DNA of 64,000 nucleotides from Owenia fusiformis. Lineage: Eukaryota > Annelida > Polychaeta > Sabellida > Oweniidae. This document shows positions 13,801-23,235 of the stretch, in pieces. A model generated the notes under the pieces. That model had not been told where the DNA came from, did no database searches, and saw only the letters and a program-made list of their open reading frames with translations. Each line of letters begins with the position of its first letter. The stretch's first letter is position 1. Made by a program: the position numbers and the translations under genes. The DNA lies in NCBI GenBank assembly GCA_903813345.2, contig CAIIXF020000011.1:31612166-31676165 (forward strand), read 5' to 3'.

Positions 13801-15209
13801 GGGTTTCAGGAAACTTTGTACCTACATGTAGCCCTGAGGTATTTATTCGTCGATATAATATCTGCTCTTCGGTCTATATTTCTTAATTCCATAATAATAT
13901 CAAATCAGCAATCATCATGATGGGGTAATAGTAGCTCTTTATCCAGATCAAGAGCAGTACATATAAATTGCGCTGAATGACTTCTCAGGATGCCTCCTGT
14001 GTTTTACTATGGACGTGTCTTTGTTCTTTGCTGCATTTTCTGTTGCTGCATTTTACCATAGATTCTCTTCAAAATTTTAAATATGGATTTTCTCCAATGC
14101 CTTTATTTCGTACTCTATTGTTTGTAGATCTAGTGGACGATGAGACATTGCGACATTTGTCAACCGAGTTAGGGGAAGAATGGAAACGTCTTGCCAGTCA
14201 GCTGAACGTGAAGGGTACGCGCATCCAAGCCATTCTGCGGGACAACGTGAATGCAGAGGCTACAGACCAAGCCGCCTTTGATATGTTGGTAACATGGGCC
14301 AAACGAGTGCCGCGATCCATGAATAAGGTGAATATTTACATATACGTTAAAAGGTTCTACTTTGGGAGGAAATGTGATTTTTAAGATATGTTCATGTGAC
14401 TGCTTCATTGCCCACGTACGGCCATTCTGATACTTATAGCATTTCTCTCTGTTGCATCGCAGATCTCTCCAGAAAGATAGAGGTGGAGAGGGCGTGGCTT
14501 ACCACGACGACGTACGGCTTATTTGACGGTGATATTATTTTGAGATATCGTGGCTTATTCTACTCAAGTATTGACATTATTGAATGGCCTAACATTAATT
14601 GTACAATTTAGGTGGATATACTGTGTAACGCATTGCTGAGTGTTGGTAGAGTTGATCTGGTAGAAGAAATACGGGATAGAGAAAGGGAATTCAGAGAAAC
14701 TAAAGCAGCCAGTGTACGAGGTAAGCACTAAGCATATGTAAATTAGTAAAATGTAAATGAAAAATGCTCCTCAGTTCACAAACATTCAATGGTTGTGGTG
14801 ACAGTGAACGTGTTTTCAAGTTATTTGATTAGAAGTATATTAAGTGTTTTACTAAGACGATTTTGTGAAACACCAACTAAAAACAATTTGGTTACATTTG
14901 AGAATTAAGCACATTTCGTTTTTTTCAGATTCCTACCTGAAGCGTGCGTTCGTTATTGTTGCGCAAAGTCCGAGCGTCGTTAACCAATGGCAGGAGTTCG
15001 TCTCCAAGCTTGGACTCTCTCGGTCTATCATCCAGAGCGTGGACGATGAGTATTCGAGCATGAGGGAAAAATGTTTCAACAGTCTCCTGAGATGGAAGGA
15101 AGAAAATCAAGATGAAGCTACAACTATGAAACTGTCGTTGTGTCTTAGGAAATGTAAACATTTAGATGTTTGTCGCCAGGTCGAGGGCATAGCTGGTTCG
15201 AAAATTTAA
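7816..15209 (+). CDS. DTHD1-like protein: acidic repeats, coiled coil, ZU5/UPA-like modules, two death domains
   Basis: Twelve exons join in frame to 1,091 residues: 7816-8488, 9386-9821, 10121-10316, 10715-10861, 11086-11268, 11523-11781, 12027-12171, 12663-13251, 13471-13528, 14128-14327, 14612-14720, 14929-15209. Residues ~1-120 are acidic and repetitive (EPTADGDN and KPVDSD units); ~235-355 form a highly charged coiled coil; ~436-570 resemble ZU5 (HLAIPQCAP, CMGFSPGAF); ~680-875 (LSFRGNI) resemble a UPA-type module; ~896-985 form a classic death domain (LSTELGEEWKRLASQLNV, LVTWAK, GRVDLVEEI); ~1000-1085 form a second, divergent one (QWQEFVSKLGL, LLRW). Death domains mediate homotypic assembly in apoptotic and innate-immune scaffolds; ZU5-UPA-DD occurs in PIDD, UNC5 and ankyrins. 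The closest named protein I can suggest is DTHD1 (death domain-containing 1), whose function is poorly known. There is no signal peptide or membrane segment, so it is probably cytosolic. Exon structure is well supported; the orthology is my inference. Confidence 0.88.
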
Positions 15210-15641
15210 TCGCTAAGCGATATGTTTTAAGATATGTTTCTTTGACGACGGACAGTAGTTCTGCCATGGCTGGTGATAAGACAGGATGCTTATGTTACTG
15301 ACCATGGATAAGATGGACTACGCCTAATATAAGATTGACTACGTCACCTACTGTAGATACTATGGATTGGATGAACTATTTGATAGATAACATGGACTCC
15401 ATTTTTTTTATTACGATGGTGAAATTATGGGACTGTGTAAACGCAAGCTATGGTGAAATCACCATGGAGATAAACAAATATAATGCCACAACAAAAACAT
15501 GAATATCGCTAATTTAATAGTGGACTTTGATGAAAATTGCTTTCTGACTGTGCCTGTTCATCTATTAATTATCAAACAATATTAAAGAGAAAGTCTGAAG
15601 ATCATTCAATAATAATTATATGAGCGAACATGATTTACATA
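15210..15641 (+). other. 3'UTR / intergenic tail of the DTHD1-like gene
   Basis: AT-rich non-coding sequence after the TAA stop. It has short imperfect repeats of a ggac/atgga type at 15250-15480. An ATTAAA at ~15581 could serve as a polyadenylation signal. The following transposon begins at ~15642. Confidence 0.4.
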
Positions 15642-16693
15642 TACAAGGGGCGATCCATATATTCTGATAAAAATGCTCTCATTTTGTGATTTTTTAACAT
15701 ATCCCTCTCATTTTTTCAGAAAATGTAGATTATGTAATTACACATACAATGCTAAAATATTATAACTATATCTTAAATTATCAATGAGATAAAGTTGCCA
15801 TGGTAACCTGTATTAAGGGTAGGCAGGTCAATTTAATTATAACATATAAATATCAAAATAACTTGTTATTTTAATTATTTTAAAGCATGCGGAAATCATG
15901 CATTTTTTCTAAAAAAGTTTGGTGTATTGTTACTTGTTGTTTTTTGCTAAACAAATGTTTATATGTGCTCACTATAACATCACAACAAATCACAATAGCA
16001 TTGTAGGACAGAATGGGCCAATTGACATTACATGTTATGAGACAAACCAAAAATCAAATTGTCAGATTAGGTTAATGTGGCTGATGCAGAGTATCACATT
16101 AATGGATACATTAAGGAATACCATTAGATTTGATTTTCTAAGTAAGATGACACTGTCAGAGACATACATGGACTCATAAAGTGCATGGGCAAGGTGTTAT
16201 ATCTGCATAAAGAATCTATAGGTAGTATTGTAAAGAGGAAGGCATGGTCACTGTTGAAGATCATCCGCAATCTGGGTGCAAGAAGAGCTTGCGGACAGAG
16301 AATAACACTACGATGAATTGAGATGTTACTTATGAAAAGATAGCTATTCCACTGTATAAATGATCAAACAAGGACAACAGGGGTGTGGAACAGATCAATG
16401 AATAGTTGGCAATGACTGGAAGATGCGTTTGATCTGCTTAAAATAGATACTGAGAAATGATTAAATTAACATATTTATCTATTTTAGACGTTATAATTTA
16501 ACTGACCTGCCTACCCTAAATACAGGTTACCATGGCAACCTTATTTCAAAATTAATTTAAGATACAGCTTAAATATTTTAGCATCGTATGTGTAATTACA
16601 TAATCTACATGTTCTGAAAAAATGAAAGGGATATGTGAAAAAATCACAAAATGAGAGCATTTTTATCAGAATATATGGATCGCCCCTTGTATA
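15642..16693. mobile_element. DNA transposon with ~200-bp terminal inverted repeats, X-box in each arm
   Basis: The left arm (15642-15843) and the right arm (16490-16693) are inverted copies at roughly 90% identity by eye. The outer end reads TATACAAGGGGCGATC and its complement is at the right end, consistent with a TA target site. The ~645-bp interior has only short frames and no transposase motif I recognise, so the copy is non-autonomous. Both arms hold the palindrome GTTRCCATGGYAAC (15794-15807 and 16526-16539), which matches the RFX X-box consensus. Confidence 0.85.
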
Positions 16694-16973
16694 TTCAGTA
16701 CTGGTGACATTGTAAAAATGTGTATAGTAAACTAGAAAAAATATAAAATAAATATACGTCATATTTTCATAATAAAACCATTGTAGTCCTTATAATGATT
16801 TATAGACTGTTTGAAATATCATTCTTGTAGATTTGATATAAACGTAGACAAACAATTGATCTTAATAGACTAAACGTTATTCTTTTTTGTGATGCAACGT
16901 TTTGCAAAATATGCAGGTACTCTAAAGACTCCAGAATGGCCTTTGTTTCTTATTTAAATTCTTCCCATGATGG

Positions 16974-17021
16974 ACACGAAACTCTCTTTTAAGAAGTGAA
17001 GTCGAACAAATGCAAAGGGTA
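16974..17021 (-). mobile_element. Solo terminus of the TACCCTTTGCATTCG element family
   Basis: The segment ends aatgcaaagggta; on the opposite strand it begins TACCCTTTGCATT and continues into ACTTCACTTCTTAAAAGAGA. The same terminus occurs at 18915-19001, 31910-31946 and at both ends of the intact element 42178-43427. Only one end is present here. Confidence 0.75.
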
Positions 17022-17074
17022 CGTTATTTTTGATGTACTTGACATACAATGGACTAACAAATACTTTTTTCTTG

Positions 17075-17745
17075 CCCCAATTACTTGTTACTCAATTACC
17101 ATATTCTGAATATATCAATCATTTGTTACTCGATTACCATATTCTGAATATCTCAATCACTTGTTACTTGATTACCATATTCTGAATATATCAGTCACTT
17201 GAGTTGTTACTCAATTAGCATATTCTGAATATCTCAATCACTAGTTACTCGATTACCATATTCTGGATATCTCAATCACTAGTTACTCAATTACCATATT
17301 CTGAATATATCAGTCACTTGTTACTCAATTACCATATTCTGAATATATCAATCACTTGACACCCAATCAAATCTTACTCGATTAACAACTGCTAAATATA
17401 GATTGTCCCAATTATTTCCCACTCCATTACCATATGCTGAATGTAAGTCATCTTAATCGTTTATTAATTACCGTATTTTGAATATCTCAATCAATGGTCA
17501 CTCAGTTATTATTTGCTGAATATCTTGTTCAATTGTTACTCTGTTACGAGTACTATACAGTATATGCTGAGTATAGATTCCCTCAATCATTTTTTTGTAG
17601 ATTACCATTTGCTGAATATAGGTCGTCCCAATCCTGTGCTAATTGCCATATGTCGAATATCTCAATTACTCTATTAGTTATTTATGCTGAATTAATTTAT
17701 TCAAATTGTTTGTCAATTACCATAAGCTGAATATTTGTTGTCGTC
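17075..17745. repeat. ~37-bp minisatellite overlapping the 3' end of the EctC-like gene
   Basis: About seven close copies (17081-17357) of a ~37-bp unit with the core ATTACCATATTCTGAATAT are followed by degenerate copies to ~17745. Unit variants differ by a few substitutions and one 5-bp insertion. The last degenerate unit (caattaccataagctgaata, 17715-17734) overlaps the coding end of the minus-strand gene. Confidence 0.88.
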
Positions 17746-18477
17746 TCCCTTTGTGAAATCATGCGTTTCGTGGCCTAGCAACGCAGGGAAGAAGTAACAT
17801 ATAGCTTCTGCTCCTTTATCATACAATTCGACATCATGTTGCTCATGCCTGTCGATAAGGATCATTGTACCATCGTGTTTCTCTTCATCAAATTCTTGGG
17901 ACTCTTCACCTCCATTCCATATGTATTTCCCAGAGCCTTTGAACATGAGCACAGCCTCCACGTGGTTTGGGTAATAAAGCGGAGACCTGAAATTGGGGAA
18001 AAGAGTCGTGTTGGTAATTCCAATATTGAAGCCGTCTGCTTTTACAAAAAGTCGTCTGCTGTAGCCTCGTTGCCAAAATACATTCTTGGGAGTACCTACA
18101 ATATCATCAAGACGCCGAACTATAAAACGACCAGGTGTCTGATCCGGTGCGCATGGGACATATCCGATAGATAATCGAATGTCCTCTTTCACCTTGATCG
18201 TTGTAATTGTCTCCGCATTAAGCGCAAGAACATCATCGGCACCAAGCTGGACCTCCTCACCATAAGGCGACGCAGCAACGGCAACCCCGCGCATGACGTA
18301 GTAGGTGTGGTTATATCCAATTTTGTATGGTTTTAATTCTATCACTTGATCTTTCACTAGATGAACATCATAGACAACAAAACCGACATCGTCTTGTTCC
18401 GAGACGAGAACTTTGCCCTTGAGACCCGTTTCTCCAACATCTGAAACCGTCTGCTGGTTTGTTATGATGCATTTCAT
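17713..18477 (-). CDS. EctC-like (ectoine synthase family) bicupin protein
   Basis: The product is 254 residues in one coding exon. The C-terminal half (~131-245) aligns by eye with bacterial L-ectoine synthase, a small cupin that cyclises N-gamma-acetyl-diaminobutyrate to the osmolyte ectoine. Matches include W135...RRLFVKADG, T157/T158, YYPNHVEAV, GSGKY, GTMILIDRHEQH, CYFFPALLGHETHD. Using P. lautus EctC numbering from memory, Glu57 corresponds to E174, His93 to H214, Phe107 to F229, Glu115 to E237 and His117 to H239, but the metal ligand Tyr85 is I206. EctC is only ~130 residues; the N-terminal half here looks like a second, degenerate cupin (NHTYYVMRGVAVAASPYG...ADDVLAL). A splice acceptor 32 nt upstream of the ATG (exon start 18509) implies a 5'UTR intron. 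The last residues and stop lie in a minisatellite. No ectA or ectB is nearby. Substrate is unknown; other cupin isomerases (IolB/KduI type) are weaker alternatives. Confidence 0.85.
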   Translation of the reverse strand: MKCIITNQQTVSDVGETGLKGKVLVSEQDDVGFVVYDVHLVKDQVIELKPYKIGYNHTYYVMRGVAVAASPYGEEVQLGADDVLALNAETITTIKVKEDIRLSIGYVPCAPDQTPGRFIVRRLDDIVGTPKNVFWQRGYSRRLFVKADGFNIGITNTTLFPNFRSPLYYPNHVEAVLMFKGSGKYIWNGGEESQEFDEEKHDGTMILIDRHEQHDVELYDKGAEAICYFFPALLGHETHDFTKGDDNKYSAYGN

Positions 18478-18509
18478 CCCTTACCTTCGAAGATTACGTT
18501 TCAATATAC
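18478..18509 (-). promoter_or_regulatory. 5'UTR segment with upstream splice acceptor of the EctC-like gene
   Basis: Read on the minus strand, tatttttacag ends at 18510 and is a good 3' splice site, leaving 32 nt of leader before the ATG. A GC-AG type donor (AAACAG/GCAAGT) near 18660 is a possible partner. A second donor-like GAAG/GTAAGG just before the ATG is probably not used, because it would remove the start. Confidence 0.5.
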
Positions 18510-18914
18510 CTGTAAAAATAAGACACCCGTCTAACCGTTATTAGAAAACCTTGAACTGACAAAAAAGAACGAGAAATAACGTAGCGAGAACTAGTTTGGT
18601 GTGATAGTAGGATTAGGAAACGCATCAAAACGTTCACCGACAACCAAATAAAATGTCACTTGCCTGTTTTTGGAACGAAAAACTCCGCGTTTCCGCCCCT
18701 GAATACGTTTCTGTATGGCTATCCCAGTTGCTTTTTGTTTTTGTCTAATTATAGACGCAAATAAATAATACATACATGCAGTAGTTTTCCGATGTTGAGT
18801 CTGTTTGTAATTCTGCCAGCGATGAGAACACAGTCGAATCTACGTGTGTGCTGATTATCAACATTAGACGACCACATTTTCAATGTCATATTTCATAATG
18901 CAAGATTGGGCCAT

Positions 18915-19001
18915 ATATACCCTGCGCGAAGAGTCTAGTTATGAACTACCCGAAGATGAAGCTCTCTTTTGAGAAGTGAAGTCGAACGAATGCAAAGGGT
19001 A
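18915..19001 (-). mobile_element. Solo terminus of the TACCCTTTGCATTCG element family (longer copy)
   Basis: This copy includes the inner sequence accctgcgcgaagagtctag, which corresponds to the inner end of the inverted repeats at 42540 and 43080, joined directly to the terminus ending aatgcaaagggta. It is an internally deleted copy. It lies on the 5' side of the EctC-like gene, in the same orientation as the copy at 16974-17021. Confidence 0.75.
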
Positions 19002-19007
19002 AGCCGT

Positions 19008-20552
19008 ATACAGAGTGACACAAAAATAGCACCCACTAATTTCGGAATAACTCAATAACCAAGAAATATTCATGATTTTTTTATGTGTGTTAAGCAGTTT
19101 AGTGTTCAATGAAAAAAAGATACCTGGACGGAAACGTGATATCTCTAAATCTGAAAGTTGTTAATGCTATCCAAGTACAACAATCCCTTTTCCATTGAAC
19201 ACTCTATCTACATAAAAAGAATCGCATACATTCATTTATTATTATGAAACACGATGCCCATGTCAAGCAGCGTGCCTACTAGGCACGCAGTTTGAAACTC
19301 TGACAAACTGCGCGCATATTTCAAAATGTGAGACGGGGAGGACACGACTCCCAAAAAGAGCCAAAATACGAAAAATACAAGGTTAGTCTCGTTCTAAAGA
19401 TAGTATACCATTCTGTGAAGATGAACTTAATTTACTCATAGTACTCAATGTTTTTCCCGATGTAAACCTAGTTATCTCAATATAAGGGTCTTAAGTAACT
19501 TCTGTGTTCAAAATTTACAGTGTAAAGTTATATGTATGTCTTTTTATCGTCATTTGCCGTTTATTCAGCCATTGTGTCTGTGTATGCTAGAATATATAGG
19601 ATCACTCCATCTGATTAAAACAGCAAAGTTTGTGTTCAAAACGATAATACGCCATAAACGTGATTTAAACATTTTTCTTGTCAAACTGCGCGCCTATATT
19701 CACATGTATTTCCCAAACTGCGTGCCTAATATTTCAAAACTGCTTGCCTATCCAAGCTTGTTTTGTATTATTAGAAAACATAAGCGCCATACAAGGCACA
19801 TATGTGTCTAATAGTAGAACCCCAAAATTGAAACACTATGAGAGTCCATCCACCAAGATGGTGATCTGAAAATAAATGTTTTTTTCGTTCCCAACTTAAT
19901 TGTCACTTCTATTATACATTTTGACTTTCAATATGAAAAGCTCATAAAATCTGACGATAAAGCAAAATTTCCAAAGCTACATCGAAAACACCTACACGTA
20001 CCTCTGTAGAAATTCCAATGATAATATGTAGTTTTAATAGTGTATGCGCACAGATTGTAATTTCTGGCTAAAATAGGCGCGCAGTTTGTGGTTTATTTCT
20101 TTTTAATCTCCTGATTATCTGTTTTATTTCGAAATATTTTGAACTAAACATGATAAATGTGTAAGGAATTAAATATAAAACGAGTCTAAAGTATTTGTCA
20201 TTTATGTTTAAAGTGCTAGATCGATTTACGTATAAATTCCCATTAAATCAGTGACGAAAATGCCATTAATCTGCTTATGTTTTAAAACTAAGATTCATTT
20301 GCACACAGTTTTTGCTAGTATTTGCAAGATTCGTATATTCGCCACAGAATGAACGCATTGAACAAGAAAACAATGCAGGATAAATGTCTTTAAATAACGT
20401 TTCAAAATACAGACTCCAACTTAAATGATCAAATGTTCTTAGGCACGCAGTTTGTGATCGAAACAAACTGCGCGCCTAAGTAGGCGCGCAGCTTGACATG
20501 GGCACCGTGAGAAAGTTATTCCAAAATTAGTGGGTGGTATTTTTGCGTTACA
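19008..20552. mobile_element. Outer TIR element enclosing a second nested element
   Basis: The left end (19009-19055, cagagtgacacaaaaatagc, acccactaatttcggaataac) is the inverted partner of the right end (20510-20550, ttattccaaaattagtgggt, ggtatttttgcgttac). A TA at each end is consistent with a mariner-like target site, and the end resembles that of the element at 31813-32322. No transposase is visible. Confidence 0.7.
19255..20504. mobile_element. Inner element with repeated AAACTGCGCGCCTA motifs
   Basis: It begins TGCCCATGTCAAGC and ends with the complement (gcttgacatgggca). Terminal ~75 bp are inverted copies, each holding a hairpin of GTGCCTACTAGGCACGCAGTTTG type. The motif AAACTGCGCGCCTA or a variant occurs about nine times, in both orientations (19270-19318, 19681-19748, 20076-20090, 20440-20495). 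Such arrays resemble subterminal transposase-binding sites. The interior has no convincing long frame. Confidence 0.72.
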
Positions 20553-20795
20553 TAAGAAATAAAATAAATTAATACACTACATGTCAGATTTACTATATAC
20601 AAGTATATTTTCCCCAACAGTGTCGAGTCACGATTTAAGAGTACCCAATATTTGGATTTTTTGGAGTGAAATAATGTTGACCAATGTTTTCCGTCTGAGA
20701 TTTTTGAACCAAAATTTTAACAAATAAAACATGTCGTTACCAACCTAAATCACTAACTAATAGACGAGTAGGGATAAAATAAAAAAGGATTGACT

Positions 20796-21408
20796 GACCC
20801 TGTTGGGTTTCTTGGTATTTTTGTAAAGCTGTGCATCACCACAACATCTTCTACTTAATAAGAAGTTCTGAAAATGGTCCCGTCGTCATGGAAACGGACG
20901 CTGAATAAAATACCTGCTATTAACAGTATTCGAATAACCAATAACATGTTTTGTTATATAACTGTTCCAGTTCTTATCCGTTTTAAATAATCTTGGTACC
21001 AAATGAAAGCATGTTGAGTGCTCTTTCAGATAAAGTATAATTTATGCAAATCAGCTCATTTGCATATCTTCTGTGACGTCATAATTGTGATTTTCCTCAT
21101 ATTTTGAGCAAGTTATTAAAATACATGTTATAGATACCCCTTTGAATTAAATAAGTGTAGTAAAGTTGTATATATTCATAAAATACAAATATAGGAGAAA
21201 CAGGCTTTATTTTGATATATATATAACATATCTCAATCAGTTTAAGCGATATAGCCTACGTCCTTTTAATTAGTACATAACTGGAAAAATAACAGCAAAA
21301 GTAGACCTATTTTATGGTACAACTTGTATTTTACAAAATATGAACTAGCCTTACGTAAATCATGGGGGGTTGAGACGGTAAACACTGATATTAGCAGGTA
21401 AACCTCAG
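20796..21408. repeat. ~613-bp tandem repeat, copy 1
   Basis: It runs from GACCCTGTTGGGTTTCTTGG to the next GACCCTACTGGG. It contains CATGGAAACGGACG, GCAAATCAGCTCATTTGCAT and a gatatagcctacgtc segment, all shared with copy 2. Non-coding. Confidence 0.85.
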
Positions 21409-22002
21409 ACCCTACTGGGTATCTTTAGAAAGCTAAACCTCTACTATATCTTCCACATAATGAGAAGTTCTGAAAATGGCGCCGTTGCCATGGAAACGGA
21501 CGCCGATTAAAATACCTGCAATTAATAGTATAAATATCATGTTTTATTTTATAACTTCTCCATTTCTTATCCATTTTAAATAATCTTGGTACCAAATGAA
21601 ACCATGTCAAATGCCCTTTCAGAAAAATTATAAATTATGCAAATTAGCTCATTTGCATATATTTTTTGATGTCATAATTGCAATTTTTTCTAATATTTTT
21701 TAGCAAGTTATTAAAATACATGGGATAAATAACCCCTTTAAATTATATAATTGTAGTAAAATTGAATATCTTCATTGAACACAAATGTAGCCTAGGCAGG
21801 CTTTATTGAGATATATAGATCATATTTCAATCGGTCTGGGAGATATAGCCTACATCTTTTTAATAATAAGTACATAACTGGAAAAAATACAACAAAATAT
21901 ACCTACTTATGGTATTTTACAAAATATAAACCAGTCTCATATAAATTATGGGTGCTGAGATGGAAAACGCTGATATGAACAGGTAAACCCCAGACCTAGT
22001 AG
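21409..22002. repeat. ~613-bp tandem repeat, copy 2
   Basis: Head-to-tail with copy 1, at high similarity by eye over its whole length. The segment 21484-21497 reads GTTGCCATGGAAAC, an RFX X-box-like sequence. It is interrupted at its right end by the element 22003-23235. Confidence 0.85.
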
Positions 22003-23235
22003 GTGGAATTACACCTACGATGTAAAAGCGCTTTTTAAAATCCTATCGGGTTTCGACCCGCCTTTAGAGTCAGGTGTAATCACGATCGCGGATTTAGAAA
22101 AGCGCTTTTGTAATCCTCCCAGACCCCTAGTCATTAAAAACCGCTTTCACACCCAAAGGCGGTTTAACGTGTAGGTGTAATACCGATTGGTTTTCAAGGC
22201 GCTTTAACTCGATTTTACACTGAACGAAAACTATATTTGCGCATGAGCATCAAGCATGTTATTGATTTCCGGTGTGGAGGAAACTTCAAAAAACAAAATT
22301 CAAATATTGTGCAAAACTCAATCAAATCACCAAAATGTCGAAAATCATCATTATTCCACGTTCTACAAAGAACAACGCAATTTGTAAATAGAATAACCGT
22401 AAATTAAATAAATAATATAATACTATTGACGACGGATATTGATGATTCAGCATCCCGAACGAAGAAAGTAGCTAATATTTTGAGCACCATAGTATTATGA
22501 TAATAGCTCTTCTCGATCACTTTGACGCTCACTGGGCCAAAAATCTAAAGTCTTATATTTATACGCCCATGGGCGTATAAAAAATGATAAAATAACGGAC
22601 GAAATTACCCCTTCTTTCAGTTATACGCCCAGGGCTTATATACGAGAAATTCCGGTACTATTGTAGATTGGGGAAGGCGAGGGGAGGGGATGATTGAATA
22701 GTTGAAATTACCTCTCTACAATGAAGTCAGAAAAATGACGAGATCTTTGTCTTGTCCACATCGTTCGTTCCTGTCCCATATTACCAAGGATGCCAAACAG
22801 CCCCAACAAAAGTACCATCTTCATTTTACTGGATCTCTCTTGGATCTCTCCTAACGACCGAGCTTCTCTCTTTGCGCGCTTGTGCATTGTTTTCCATGCT
22901 TTCTTTAGCACATATTTGTTAACGCAGGAGGTAGATTGAATACGATTTAAGAAAAAAAGGAACATACAGTATCGGATCATTTTGAATCTCCAGAGATGGC
23001 GCTACGGTTGAAAGTGTATATCTAAATAGCAGATTTTGATGCAAATGCGATGGTTGATGGCAAATTTTTGTCTTAAATCAGTCTAAAAGCGCTTTAGAAA
23101 AATCAAGTGTAATCACGAAAAGTTGTCTTCAAGGCGCTTTTAAAATTCTGGTGTAATCAGGATTGCGGTTTTCTAGCCTACGTTACCAAAAACGCCTTGA
23201 AAACGCCTTTAGCCATGAAATAGGTGTAATTCCAC
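22003..23235. mobile_element. 1.23-kb element with GTGGAATTACACCTA ends and repeated AAAAGCGCTTTT motifs
   Basis: The left end GTGGAATTACACCTA is the complement of the right end TAGGTGTAATTCCAC. Both subterminal zones carry AAAAGCGCTTTT/AAGGCGCTTT blocks and GGTGTAATCACGA-type blocks. The centre has two TTATACGCCC palindromes (~22556-22640). It splits the tandem array between copies 2 and 3, giving an empty-site comparison: the uninterrupted junction would read gaccta followed by actgag. A short minus-strand frame at 22708-22980 is not identifiable as a transposase. Confidence 0.75.

Noticed and set aside
17836-18174. Plus-strand 112-codon frame
   Set aside because: It is the antisense shadow of the EctC-like gene.
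17713-18477. Bacterial contamination as source of the EctC-like gene
   Set aside because: It is continuous with animal transposons, lacks an operon or adjacent bacterial genes, and has a splice acceptor in its leader.
22708-22980. Minus-strand 90-codon frame as a Harbinger-type transposase fragment
   Set aside because: A short RTMWTRQRSRHF stretch is suggestive, but no catalytic motif or continuation is seen.
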